Below, one piece after another: positions 1 to 12,229 of a stretch of DNA of 64,000 nucleotides; the stretch's first letter is position 1, and each line of letters begins with the position of its first letter. The stretch is from positions 3,968,001-4,032,000 of the forward strand of contig JAYKYS010000005.1 of the NCBI GenBank assembly GCA_036924285.1. The letters are read 5' to 3'. The DNA comes from Asterella californica (taxonomy: Eukaryota > Streptophyta > Marchantiopsida > Marchantiales > Aytoniaceae). The notes beneath the pieces are model-generated. The model did not search any database. It saw nothing but the letters and a program-made list of their open reading frames with translations, and was not told where the DNA came from. Both the position numbers and the translations under genes were made by a program.

Positions 1-44
1 GTCGATTCGGCTACACGAAGCCTACAGTGCAGTGTCAGTGTCAC

Positions 45-82
45 TTACCCTCGAAGCAGTGATACCACTGCTTCGAGGGTAA
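45..82. repeat. Perfect 17-bp inverted repeat (hairpin)
   Basis: Bases 45-61 and 66-82 are exact reverse complements with a 4-base loop (ATAC), so the strand could fold into a 38-nt hairpin. No gene is recognised around it. It could be a transposon end, a small-RNA precursor stem or a chance palindrome, and the window starts too close to judge. Confidence 0.8.
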
Positions 83-867
83 TTGTAGTTGTGCATTGCC
101 AGAAACGATGGGACCAACTTCTGCGGACGAGTATTGTTGATGCAATGTACAACCGGAATAGGGTAAATAGGTTAACGAGAACATGGCACAGTATTTTGCA
201 TCGGAAGACACCGGCACTCGTACTCCTTCTATCTTCAGTTCCAAGCCAGGTCAAAACAAGTTCTAGTTTCAACATGTACTTCGAATTTCTGCCTGAGAAC
301 ATTCTGAGTACGAAGTTACACCGACTGAATGGGAATCTAATTCTAGTTAGACTCAAAACAGGTACGGATCGGTCAGTAAAAGTCGCAGTCGCAATATCAA
401 TCGCAACAGATTACTGTATGTATTTTTGCCTTCTACATGTATTGGTCTCTTCCTTATCCTCTTAGATATTTTTCATGAAACTCTTCTCTAGCAACATATT
501 AGAAATTCGAGATTCTCTCAACCTCCTTTTCTGTACACTTTTCAGTTGTCTTTTAATTCAAGGATACGACTAACTCAAAGTTGACAATCATCTTTGTCGT
601 AATACGCTCTCAAATTCTATATTTATTTTGTATTCACCAGAGTATTTAGAGAGTCCTCAAATCGTCCACATGGATCAAAATCAGTACATATGGATTTGTG
701 CGTGATTTTTGAATGATATACAAATCACTTGAATGGTTGAAGATCTTTCTGAATCGACCAACACACTTGTTATCTTCTCCCCTCCCCTCCAAAGATTTAC
801 TCAAACTGCTAAGTTCTTCTTTGTATTATCTCTTGATACTGTTTTGTTTCTTTCTTTGTTTTGCTAT

Positions 868-1174
868 GCGGTAGCAAAGCTATACGTCTAACGTCAAAAC
901 CTTTCATAGTTTTCTTTTTGGAAACGCATCGGTATGCCCCGAATAACTTTATTAATAAGATAGAAGACAAGGAGTTCTGCTTGCAATGGAATTGTGAGTC
1001 CATGCGTTAGCGATTTTTCGGATTTCCCTCTTCTTCTTTTTCTTCGGTTTTCATAATGATTTTGCTTTTGGTTTTTCCCCCATCTGACTCTCTCCATCCG
1101 TTTCACTATACGATAACAAAATCCCCCCTTCCTTTTCTGGTTTTCACAATCGACGTGTAGCTATGCTACTTCAC
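868..1174. repeat. Short element with inverted ends, dispersed family copy 1
   Basis: The block at 868-901 (beginning GCGGTAGCAAAGC) returns as an imperfect reverse complement at 1139-1174, so the two ends point inward like a small non-autonomous DNA transposon of about 300 bp. An internal block near 960-1012, containing TTGCAATGGAATTG, is also found in reverse complement near 1872-1925 and in the 1872-1925 orientation near 15,461-15,510. No coding capacity is seen. No target-site duplication could be fixed by eye. Confidence 0.5.
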
Positions 1175-1695
1175 AGGAATAAACTTCGCAGTGAGGACAA
1201 CAGTATTATATCTTGCTCCTGTTTAGCTCTCTTTTCAAACCAGAAAATGGAACTTAACCTCTATAACAACCATGGTTTATAAAAGTCCATATGGTTACCA
1301 TTGAATACCTAACCGTTGTGATCATATCTTTATACGTTGAAACTACTTCTATGTTTACAGTAACACCAACTCCAAAACCAAGTAAAGTTTGGTAAATTCT
1401 TCAACCCATACAGTTGTCACAAAGTGGCATATACAAGTCTTCTAACTTAGTATACTAGAAATGACTTTAACTATATTATGCATTAAATGTGTGCGCTAAT
1501 ATCTCCATTCGACTTATTCTCAAATTTTAAACAAATTTTGCAAGCAATTTTTTATCAAAATCTTAAATGGTATATTTTCATCACTGTAAATTCATTTTAT
1601 AAGATCAAAATCTCATATTGCTCTTATGGATGAGCTTACATCTTAATTTTCTTAATTTTCTGATTTTGCCCCTTTAACATAAGATCTAGTTTTTC

Positions 1696-1925
1696 GCTAC
1701 GTGGTAGCATAGCTATACACCGATCATGAAAACCGGAAAGGAACGGAGGAATTTTTTGTGGACGGAAAGGACGGAAAGAATCACAATGAAAGCCAGAAAG
1801 TGAAAGAAAGAACGAGAATCGAAAGATTGAGTCGTTGGAAAAACCAAAAAACAAGAAAATAGATAAATCCAGAAAGTCGCTAACACATAGCCCTGCAATT
1901 CCATTGCAAGTGGAGCTCTTTGTCG
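1696..1925. repeat. Dispersed family copy 2
   Basis: Bases 1696-1740 (GTGGTAGCATAGCTATAC...) match the outer end of the element at 868-1174. Bases 1872-1925 carry the same internal block in the opposite orientation, including CAATTCCATTGCAAG. This is a second, rearranged copy of the same short repeat family. Its far end is not clear. Confidence 0.45.
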
Positions 1926-2528
1926 TGTAGCGAAATGGACAGATGAAGTCGTTCTGAAAACCGAGAAAGATAAAAGAAAGAGATAGATCCAGAAAACTGC
2001 TCACTCATAGCCCTACAATTCTTCGTTTATCTCGATTCAATTTACCCCAATGTCTAGCTTATATCTCAACTTTGAATACAGTTCTTTACAACACGACAAC
2101 ATGTTTGAAGTAAACTTTCAATAGTGTATGAGTGGTCTGAATTCTTAAGTAGAATGTAAAAGAACAAAAATAGAGGAAAGGTACAAGAGATGAAGCCAAT
2201 AAGAATAGAGGGAAACTTCCAATGTCAAAACTGATGACATATCTTCGTATTCATAGTCCATAGTGTACAATGCTTCTTCATGAATCTAAGCTTCTACCTT
2301 TAATTTCTCTCGGGAGTGTCACTCAATATGGACTCTTAGCATCATGTACGACATTTATCATTATTTTGACTTTTATTATTCTAACTATATTAATTTTTTC
2401 TAATTTTTCAAGCTTTTATTAATTTATTTTCTAGTTTTTTGATCCTTTATAAAATAATGACATATAATTTCGGAATTTTTTAGATATTTACTTTTTATAA
2501 TTTACGAATTTTTATACAGGATTTTTAG

Positions 2529-2634
2529 GAAATTAATATTATGAATTTTAATTTTGAAAATTAATATTATGAATTTTAATTTTGAAAATTAATTTTATTA
2601 ATTTTAATTTTGAAAATTAAAATTATTATTTTAG
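2529..2634. repeat. 28-bp AT-only tandem repeat
   Basis: Four consecutive units begin GAAAATTAA (the first GAAATTAA): 2529-2555, 2556-2583, 2584-2611 and a partial 2612-2634. Each unit starts AAAATTAA and ends TTAATTTT, so each is an imperfect palindrome. It sits inside a very AT-rich stretch and could be a matrix-attachment-like or simply slippage-derived sequence. Confidence 0.8.
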
Positions 2635-4293
2635 TTTAATAAATATAATAAATATAAGATAATGTTTGATATATTTTTCTTTAGTATAAGTTACCTTTCT
2701 TGGTACAATGCGTTGCAACAAGTTATCAAAGTATTCTACACATAATATGATATTTCGATTTACTTCTCGAGTTGAAATCAACTTACTCAAGAAATAACAT
2801 CAATTTGAAGGTTATCTTTTATGAATGATATTTTGTTAATATACAAAACATTGGTTCTAATACTAGTTATCAATACTAACAAATAGTACTAATAATAGTT
2901 ATAATTAGTAACAGAAATAGTCATTAAATATATTTTCATACTTAAATTTTTTTAATAGAATATATCCAAAAGTATGATAATAGATCTCAAATATATATAA
3001 CCCATGTACAAGTACCATCCAACTTGCATAACCATTTAAGATTTCAAACTAAACCATTAATCTTTTATTTATCTTTTTCTAAGCTTTTTGAAATTATTAA
3101 TTATTATTGTTAAGTCTTTTATTACTTATATATTGAAGATAATTTTCTAAATATCTTTATTATTATGTTATAAATAATACTAAACTATAATCTTTATTTA
3201 TTACTAACAATTAAATAATATTATAAAAATATATTTTTCATACCTTCAATAAGTCGCATATGATATACTAATAAGATTCAATTGATCCTCCGAGTAACTT
3301 CTTCATGAAGTGAGCAATCTACTTCTTTATGAAGCAACCTCAATCTTTAAGAAGGTTCTCCCGGACATTTGACACTCAATATAATTGAACCTTCTTAAAT
3401 ATTTTTACTAGTTATTCTTTATGAAACTTCCAAGATAATGCATACTTTTAATCAGTTTCAACCCTCTTCAAACTTTTAATAACTTTCACTTAAATCTATA
3501 GTTACATAGATGTGTATTATTACATGGAGTGAGAGAGACAATGGTATTGTGCCATGGACCAACTGGTGGATGAAATGGAGGTTGAGGAATAATGTTTCCA
3601 CCCTTGTTCAAAATTTAAATATAAGTACACCATGCAGATCATGTCAAATTAGCAAGATTTGTTCTTGGATCATCGTGGACTGACTTTTATTAAGAGAGAT
3701 ATTGAGGTTTTAAGTTCATTAGGTTTTGGATGTCTGATGTCATTATGATGTCACTGATGTCATTATGCAAGATGTTTTGTATGTTGAAAATGCATATTGT
3801 CCGTTGAAGAATAAGCAAGATCCTCAAGGAGTTGCCCTTAGATTAAACTAAGCCACTAGTAGTTAAGTTGTGGCCTTGGACAAATTGGACAACAACTCAA
3901 AAGAGGAACAATTCAGACATGAAAGATGTAAAAGAGATGTTGTATTGCTCGTCGAGTTGAGCATAATGGATTGTTCTCATGTGTGTAAAGATTTTGAGGT
4001 GAGAAAAGTCCATAAATTGTAGATTAGTAAAGAATGCATTTTAGAAATATGCAATAAGCGGAAGAAAGGTTCGAGTGCATGTATTAGAGTTGTTGCATGT
4101 GGGTTGTAGTATAGAATACACTTAGAAACTTGAGTTAGGAAGAATATATCTACAATGGAGATAACATGCAAGTTGGAATCAGTAAAGAACATGCAGATTG
4201 TAGTGGAGAGATGATATCTTTCTTAAATGTAATCTGAACGACATGGGAGTGACATCTGATTACAATGAGTGCAATTTTGGTTGTACTTGGAAC

Positions 4294-4438
4294 GAGATGG
4301 TATCTCTTTAGATGAAGCTTGAATGACATGGAAGATTACTATGGGTGCAATTTATCTCTCTTCTCTAAATATCACCAAAATTGCTCGCATCGTAATCCTC
4401 TGTGTCATTCAAGCTTTATTTAAAAAGAGATATCATCT
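4294..4438. repeat. MITE-like hairpin element, about 145 bp
   Basis: The left arm from 4294 (GAGATGGTATCTCTTTA...) is matched by an imperfect reverse complement ending near 4438. The arms of about 60 bp share the words AAGCTTGAATGACA and GCAATTT. A related direct copy of the left arm begins near 4207. Long imperfect inverted arms with no coding content fit a miniature inverted-repeat transposable element. No target duplication was identified. Confidence 0.55.
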
Positions 4439-4792
4439 TTCTTCTCTAAGTAAAACCAAAATTATACATATCATTATCGTGTCGTATAAATTTTACACGT
4501 GAAAGTTGTCCAAAAAAACACTAAGTTATAGGCTGTAGAGATATCATGGACAAGAACAAGGCAAGAGAGAGACACACACAACCACGAGAACAAGCCCTTC
4601 AAATATCCGAGCCTCACCTTATGTACACTTCTACAATATCTTACAAAATTGAAGAATAGACACAAGTCATCTGTAAACTGCACCTCGAATCCCTAATCCA
4701 ATCTTTGAACCCAAATCCTTGAATATCCTATTTAACCACAACTACAATATCATCGTCGTATCGATGTTGTCGCTCAGTACATCACTAACCCA

Positions 4793-5000
4793 AATGGTCA
4801 AATCATCTTAACCCAAATGAGGATCATCAGTGCAGTCAATGTAACTAACGATATAAAGAACGCAACTCGATGTGAGAGCAAAAACTGTACTCACATCACC
4901 GTTTAATATATGACTAGCTCGATGATCAGATCATCTTAATCCAAATGAGGATCGTGAGTGCAGCTCACGTAGCTAGCGCTATAGAAAGAACTGTATCCAA
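4793..5000. repeat. Diverged direct duplication, period about 128 bp
   Basis: A block containing ATCATCTTAACCCAAATGAG near 4802 is repeated with changes near 4930 (ATCATCTTAATCCAAATGAG). In both copies it is followed by a similar stretch with GTAACTAACG or GTAGCTAGCG. There is no coding signal. It looks like an old local tandem duplication. Confidence 0.55.
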
Positions 5001-5099
5001 AAATTGAAGTAGACATCAAACTCATAGCGAAGAACACAAAAAATGTCAATCTGATGCCTTCCTTCTTTTTTCAACGATCTTCAGATATGGATAGGGTCT

Positions 5100-7560
5100 G
5101 TCCTCCAATGGTCCAAAGAACCACCAAATCTGATCTCAATAGTCGAGATAACTCCAACTTTCGGTCATAGGTAATTCAACCTCCAAAACTTTCTTCTTAT
5201 GAGCTAAAATCACTCACACCTCCAAATGGATCGTCTCCTCCCGTATGTAGATCAGACTCCTCCACTTTCTGTACTAACTCTGACGGGATCTCAATAGTAG
5301 GTTCTACATCCTTGTCATCCTGCTCTATCGGAGTGGATTACGATAATCCTTACACCTCTTTTTTTGAGAATCTCTAAGAGTTTGTCGGTTCCGCTCATGT
5401 CATGAATGAACAGTCAAGAACTATACTGAATACTTGTCATCAAGACTCCGAATTCTGACAAAATGAGATTCGAACAACGGTAATGTAAAGTTGACCTAGT
5501 ATGACATGATAAGAAGCAGATGACTATACAAAGAAATGTTGTTCAACCTCTACATCTCCATTCCTTACGTGCATATTTGTACAAGCTCTGTACAACTCAT
5601 CCTTTTGATTTTTTGCAAAATGAAATATCCAACCATGATTCTTTTTTATTGACCATTGTCTCTTCTTTTACACCTCCTTTGAAATTATGTTGGTTTCTGA
5701 CCCTTGATCTACAAGTGCAGATACTGATTCATAAAGCCCTCCAAGTCGAACTTGTGTCTCCGTTGTTGCACGTGTCCAGTGTCTTTGTCTGAAGTCACTA
5801 ACTGTGCTTGACTTTTTCTCCTCGAATTTCTCATCTTCATTCTCAAACAACAACAGGACCATCAACCCATGCTTCATACGCGGCATTTCTGAATCCTTCA
5901 ACACCAATAGCATCCACCATTCCAACCATCTAACTAGTTACTTGCCTTGTGAACACCTATTTCTTTCTTTTCATGATATCAGTTATCAACTCATGAAACT
6001 CTCTTTTTGCAATACCAAGTACCTCACGAAGAGAAAACTCAACTCTGGCATCTAGAATGCATTGCTCCAGAACAGTAAGCAAGTCTGTTGTTGTTTCGAT
6101 GTCAGTAGTCAACTTGTAGGCTAGAGCCTTCTCTTTCTCTTGTGTTGTAATCCTCTTTTCCTATATTTTGTCAGTAGCAATAGCCTCGTATGATGAACTC
6201 TGTATACTTTTCATAAGTTTTACAGCAAGTGGTGGAACTGTAGAGATAGAAGATATATTCTCTGCAGTAGGAGACCTCCTAGTTGGTACAGATCCAGATG
6301 AAGATAGCTCCGCTACTCTTCTCCTCGTAACTCTTCAATGATAATCATCATCAAGTGTTCTTGCATCTAGGTTAGGAGCATCTTGTCATCTTTTATCTTC
6401 TACAAAAATGCTCGAGCAGAAGTTGCATCTACAAGATCCTTCCATCCTGTAGCTCTCCTAATACTTTCTACGCATCTTTTCATCACTTAAACTGATACTT
6501 CAGCAGCTTGCTCAACCATAGTTGGATTAGAGCACACTTCAACTCTTCTTGTATATACATCAACTTCTACAGAGCCCGCAGTCATTGCTGTAGTGTTCAC
6601 ACCAGTAAGTGCTGGAAGCAAACTCCTCATCCCCTCTTCCAAAATGTGTGTTCAGAGATTTCTTAGTGACGGTTAGATGCGACCTATTGTTTTGATAGTT
6701 GACCACGTCCTCTCGCAAAGCAACTACTAAGTCTTGGCAATCCCTTCTGAAATGATCTGGACTATCACATCGAATACATCTCCTGATAAAGATTCCATCT
6801 ATAGGTCGGACACTTGACGCTGATGGTCGCTGATCTCTCTTCAAATCTATCATCTCAACTGTTGAGTCATCTCTTCAATCATGTTTGTTGATTCTGATTC
6901 TCAATAAGTCGTTGTCCAAGACCTCTTATGATGAGATGGGCACTATAGGTGCTTGAGGAATCACAATAGGTACTTGGAGAACTATTGGAGGAACTACTAG
7001 GACTTGAAGAACCACTCATTGTTTTGGCAAAATCGTTGTATCTAGTTGTCCAGTTATTGTCATCATGCCACGACGTTGTCAAGAATAGATATTGCTTATT
7101 CCACTCTTCTCCAATGCGATGTAACTCTCCCGTCTGCTCCACGATCAGCTAACATAAAACAGAGTTTATCTACTGCAAATTCATCCATAGTCTCCAAAAA
7201 TAACTCTGTCTTTCTAGCATCCAACGTCAACTTTTCTTGACCAAAAAGTTACGAGTACCTCTTATCAAACTCACAGATCAACTCATTCAGTCCCATGGTA
7301 CGCCCAGGCTGACATTCTACCCAATCAAGAAATGTCCTCTTGGTGACTCATTCTGCTTGTAGAGCTTTTGTCTATTTCTGTTCAGCTCCTCCAATTACAA
7401 GTTGTCGTGCGCATACACATCGCTGTCAGAGATACACCACACAGACACATGACACATGGACAATGTCATACACATACACAAGTGCACCACAATGATAAAC
7501 AATATGTACTCACTCCACCATGTCAACCAACACTAAACAACCACTAAAGTCGAGGCAAAT
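5100..7560 (-). mobile_element. Family A gypsy-like retroelement fragment (gag to protease), decayed
   Basis: Read on the minus strand, this runs from a gag segment (near 7,290-7,200, similar to the gag at 36.4 kb), through a CX2CX4HX4C zinc knuckle near 6,760 (CIRCDSPDHFRRDC), to a protease-like segment at 5,925-5,668 (HWTRATTET... then VDQGSETN). Beyond it are YHVILGQLYIT-like and HERNRQTLRD-like pieces near 5,500-5,380. These pieces are in several frames with stops, so it is a pseudo-element. Order and motifs match the copies at 9.4-14.1 and 35.2-41.5 kb. RT, integrase and LTRs are not recognised, so the copy is truncated. The outer limits are approximate. Confidence 0.75.
6560..6853 (-). 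pseudogene. Gag zinc-knuckle fragment of family A
   Basis: A 97-residue frame on the minus strand contains one complete CCHC zinc knuckle (C-x2-C-x4-H-x4-C) at about residues 30-45, flanked by gag-like sequence. In intact retroelements this nucleocapsid motif binds genomic RNA. The plus-strand copy at 36.9-37.2 kb has the same flanking words (LRKDQRP, then DLAVALRKD) with the knuckle partly degraded. The frame does not continue into a full gag, and its neighbours are out of frame. Confidence 0.7.
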
Positions 7561-9411
7561 CCACTCTTTGCATCAGAGAATCCAGATTGTGCTCACCAAG
7601 ACTATTGTAGTGTCCCATGATTTCTCCTTTAGCTCATTGTAGCATAAAAGATTTCGTTCCCCAAGAAGATTTACACTAGTCACCCTGCTCTAAGTTCTAA
7701 GATCTGTTCAAACTCACAAACACATGAGTTTCGTCCATAAATCTCTTCTTCTCATAAAATCACACGGCTTCCAGACCCTTCAGAAGGTGCTCTGGACTTT
7801 AACATACAATTATTATTTAAAATATCACACAATTACTGCTTCGGGGTCACAGCTTCCAGTCTTCTCACGTCGGCTTCCAAAAGCAATTCTCAGCTTCTAA
7901 GGGGTTCAACTCGGCTTCTGACACCTCTAGAAGACTGACTCGTCTCTCCAAATGTCGATTTCTACTACTAATCACCAATTGTTCTTACAATTTCCAACAG
8001 GTTAGATTAATCACATGGTGTATGCCCCCTGTAGCCTTCCTAGGCTTTTGCTTGCTAAAACGATCTTCCGGCAGCGCTACAACGACATTCACATCCACTA
8101 ATACTCAAACGAAGCTTCGAAAACCAAATAGAAAAAGAGAGTAAGATGGATCCTATTGATCTTGGAATTCTCTCCCTTCTGAAGTACACCCCCTCTGGAT
8201 TTTCCTCCACCCTACGTAATCTTTAGTGTCACCTGGTAGGGGGTAAACCTAAACAGATGGCAGCAGAAAAATAAATCATTGATAATAAATCTACAAGTAA
8301 GAAGACTAGTTCACAAGCCTTTGCATGTTCATCTGTACGGACAGCCACCGAATAGGTCGTACAGTCAGCTTTTGACACCACCATCCGAAGTATCTCCACC
8401 ACGGCTACTTGTGGTCATCTAAATCACCTCGTTCTGACACGTGGAGCCCGAGTTACAACTGTTGTCTTTCTCCGGCCCCTTAAACTTAGAAATGCCATAA
8501 ATATCACCTCATGTATCACTTGATTTTTTGACCCAAGTAAATCACATGACGATATCTATAATTTTTTACAAAAGATTTGATATCGACTTGGAGTATCTTT
8601 GATGTCATCTCCTTACCTCGAGAGGGTCGCAATCGAATTCGTACTAGTGACCTTGACAACCCAAAGACGAGATAGTCTTGTAGCATAAGGTCCATTTCAA
8701 AATCCGGTGGTAAACTCCCTCTAGTATGCACACCAGGTGATTGCACTAGTGTAGAGGTAGACAGAGGCGTCTCGCATTCACGGTATGTTTTTAAGGGACA
8801 TCTAGTGTCCCATCACTAGGCAACTTGGTGTATTCTCTCAAAGAGGCCAGCCTACTCCAGGCCGGTTGTGAGTCCGACGGGATTGATCCGGAGATCTCCT
8901 CTCTACAGGTTTGCTCAGCTACCCACGGAAGCCAATTTAACAACTGGTTCTAGAGACTAGTTTCTAAGCTGATATGCTAGCAAAGCGTGGTATTTCATCT
9001 TTCCTTCATTAACACAAATTTCCATAACTTTCTCTAGAAATGGTCTTTTATACATTTTAAAATGTAAGAAAATACTAAATACTACAATCTATACTAGAAA
9101 AATCTAAACATATTTTTTGAACTCACTCAGATTTATGATAAATTTCTTGGTATCAAAAATCTTGTAGAAGAACTCCAAGTAACTTTTCGCCTGCAACTTT
9201 GTTCGTAACTTTTAAACATACCAAGGTGATCAGCGTGATGAGACCTACGCTGTGGTCTTTTCAGATTTTTGTATGCTCTTTTCCTCCAGAATCGACTTCT
9301 CTAAGGTCTTAACTTCACTAACTGAGTGATGAATTATTTATTATGTGAAATAATTCATCACGACATCGCGGTACTGGAACTTGTCCCAGATTTCATGGCA
9401 CATGCAATATT
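7561..9411. other. Spacer, no gene recognised
   Basis: No frame here resembles a known protein. A CTTCC/CTTCT-rich patch near 7,840-7,950 resembles in word content the large patch at 52.9-56.4 kb. The 3' part abuts the gag of the family A copy and might contain its remnant LTR, but I could not match it to the LTRs at 35.2 and 40.8 kb. Confidence 0.5.
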
Positions 9412-9685
9412 GTGAAGATAACCATCGGGATAACAACGTATGGGTCTACACATCCAATCTCATGTGACTCAAAGGCAAATGCTTTCCCATGCCTTGAAAG
9501 CATCTCCTTGAAGCACATCCTGATAGAAGAGACCCATCAGATCCAATCTTCAGCTCTTCAAGGAGCATGTGAAGGAGCTCAAGCAGCAGCAAGGACAGAG
9601 TTGGGAGAGCTTTATGCGTCCTTTGAAGGAGGAGTACTACACTGAAGATTCTGAGAGGATGACCAAGAGAACGTTCTTGGAGTGA

Positions 9686-10183
9686 GTGGTTAAGTCCAAC
9701 AAAGGATTTTCTGTAAATGAGTTGTTAAGAGAGTTTGATCGTCAGTATGCTCAACTTTCAAGGACAGAGAAGCTTATATTAGAGGTGGAGAAGACAGAGC
9801 TTTTCTTACAAGCAGCGGACGTGATTATTCAAGAGAAGCTTGAGTTGTTGTTGGCAGACAAGAGTGAGGAGAGAGGATTGAAGACTGATTAGAAGGAAGT
9901 TGAAGAAGTTGTCTCTTTGTTGACCAAGAGACAAAGAAGAAGGGACAAAGTGGTGGTAAGTGAAGTAACACCTTTGTTAATTCCAGTCAAGCAGTTGCCT
10001 ACTAAGCTCGTCTTGATAGTTGCTAGAGAGGAAGACTCATCACTAGATGAGTTGATTAAGGATATGAAGGAGATTAAGGATATGAAGGAGCTCACTAGGT
10101 TAGAAGAGAAGGAGCAGAATGTACAACCTGCTATGCAGAGACCTCAGATGAGAGAAGGCTTTGTATATGATGCGATAGCCTAG
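9686..10183 (+). pseudogene. Gag fragment of family A
   Basis: Two overlapping frames (9,686-9,892 and 9,917-10,183) carry a capsid-like segment with the words LLREFDRQY and KTELFLQAAD. It aligns by eye with the gag at 36,224-36,676 (IHEFEKRYSQL, KTELFLGALD). A stop at the end of the first frame and a frame change separate them. A degraded zinc knuckle (CDSLDHVRRDC in another frame) follows near 10,170-10,205. The product would be a structural capsid protein, and this copy cannot make it. Confidence 0.65.
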
Positions 10184-10434
10184 ACCATGTAAGAAGAGAT
10201 TGTGGGGAGTTTACATATGTGATGAGGAAAGATCTTATCTTCTTCAAAGATGGTAAGATCCATTTGAGAGAGATTGGGATGATGCTGGGAACCAACTTTG
10301 GCAAGGGTGGTATGAAAAGGCTTGTAAATGAAATGTCTGCATCACATGCTGTTTCTCTTCTGGATGCTGCTACTTGTGGAGTGAAAGTGGAAACGGAGAG
10401 AGAAAAAGAGACTACTAGGTTGTGATCTAATGTA

Positions 10435-11628
10435 GTGAGATCCATAGCTAGAACAGAGCTAAACAAGGATGTGTTACGGAGGTTTGGCAACTCAATTCAA
10501 GAAGCTACAGGATGGAATGGCCCTATGGATACTATGTCAGTGCATGCTTATGTTGCACGAAGTCATCATGAGGCTGTACTAGAAGAAAAACACAGGAGGG
10601 AGGATGCAAGTGAGGCTTCTACAGCCAAACGGCCTGCCACAAAGAGTGAAAGGACTAGAACAGAGACAAGACAGGAGACAACATTTACTAGGGAGAAGAC
10701 TATAGAGGATCTACCAGCTACAACATCAAAGGAGAAGGAGAAAAGCAAGAAGACGGGTAAGACACATGCATACAAACTTCAGTCCGACATTGAGATTGCT
10801 ACAAACCTGAAGCAAGTGTTAAAGAATCGAATCTTGAATGGGAAGGTTGAGTTTACTTTGGGTGAGATTCTTGGGATAGCAAAGCGTGAGTTCCATGAGG
10901 TTATCATAGATATCATCAGGAGAAAATGTCAGATTTTGCATGAAGCAGCTACGCTTAACGCTCTAAGGACCAAACTGTCAGAAAATGAGGAAGATGAGAT
11001 TGCTGGTTACTGCTCTCAAGTATCAAAGGAGAGATCGTATCAGCACGTGAGGTTTGAATATGAGGTGGAAGCATCACAGAAGAGTCATTATTCTCACAAC
11101 CATTGGACAAGAGCAACCATAGAGACCTTAGTGAAGCTGGAAGATCTAGAGGAACCTGTGATGGCATTGATTGATCACGGCTCAGAGATTAATCTAATGT
11201 CTAAGGAGATGTACAAGCATGGGAGGTGGTCCATAGACACCGACCATGGATGGCTTATCCGCGCTGTCAACAACCAGAGGAGAGAACTCTATGATGTTTG
11301 TCCCAACATCAAAGTAATTGTGGGTGACATTAGTGATGTTCAAAATTTCTTTGTAGAAGATATGTCAACATATCCTATCATTCTAGGACAGCCTTACATA
11401 ACTTCTGTTAGAATGGAGACACGAGTTATAGATGATGGTTCAGCCCATGCTAGGATACGTAGTAGAGATGACATAAGAGCAGTTCAATTTTTGACCATTA
11501 CTGTAAAACATGAGAAGAATCGTGATAGCTTGAGAGACCGTCTACTACCTAAGATTACTCAGGAGTTTAGAGAGTCTAGGGGTTTTGGCAGAGTGTCATT
11601 GAAGAGCGAGACTTCAACGGTACAATAG
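10435..11628 (+). pseudogene. Family A pol N-terminal region with retropepsin-like domain
   Basis: This is the longest uninterrupted frame of this copy (397 codons from a GTG; the first ATG is further in). The first 150 residues are charged and of low complexity. The C-terminal third holds an aspartic-protease-like domain with the active-site-like motif IDHGSEINLMS at about residues 242-252, followed by the hydrophobic YPIILGQPYI strand expected of a retropepsin flap/core. The usual motif is DTG or DSG; here it is DHG, as in the family consensus suggested by the other copies (DHE and DQG). It ends at a stop before the RT, which is in other frames. It belongs to a dead element and probably has no function now. 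Confidence 0.7.
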
Positions 11629-12229
11629 AGATAAGATTCTCGTCTGATCTCATAGAGTAAGAAGTTTTATCCACTAGCTTCTTAGGATTAGCGTCATGTG
11701 GATCAGTGTGTTATAAGAAGGTTGAGAATCTAAAGAGGTTTGAGAGACAACATGTGAAGTATGTACAGCAGTCTTTGTGGGATAGTGGAGAGTTATCGAG
11801 GGATGAATACATATATGGAGTGTTTGAAGAACAATATTTGATAGATCTATAGAGGAATTGAAATCTATATTAGAAAGCTCTATAGATGATGTAGATAGAG
11901 AGGTGAGAGTGAGCTCCAAGGAGCTTTATATAATTGATAAGTTTATAGATCGACAAGAGGTGTATGTGGAGACCAAGTACAAGTCAGTGACAAAGAAAGT
12001 CAAACCAGTGGCTTTGTCTTTATCACTCGACTACAATCAGAAGATGGAGCAAGCTGCACAACAACCAACACTCTGAGACCCAAGAAGAATTGGGCACCAG
12101 TTCACAGAAGCAACACTAAAGGAATTGAAGATTGGAGGTGATGGATTTCTTATTGAGCAAGAGAAGAAGGGCTTCAGGGAGATGCTATCTATGCATGGTA
12201 TGACGTTTGCGTTTGAGTCACATGAAGTA

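Larger units (their letters stand above)
83..5100. other. AT-rich spacer without recognisable genes
   Basis: No reading frame here is convincingly coding; those present are short and have no recognisable domain. About 2,340-3,250 is extremely AT-rich. The stretch holds the small repeats listed separately: an inverted element at 868-1174, a related copy at 1696-1925, a tandem repeat at 2529-2634, a hairpin element at 4294-4438 and a duplicated block at 4793-5000. Apart from these I see nothing to annotate. Confidence 0.6.
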
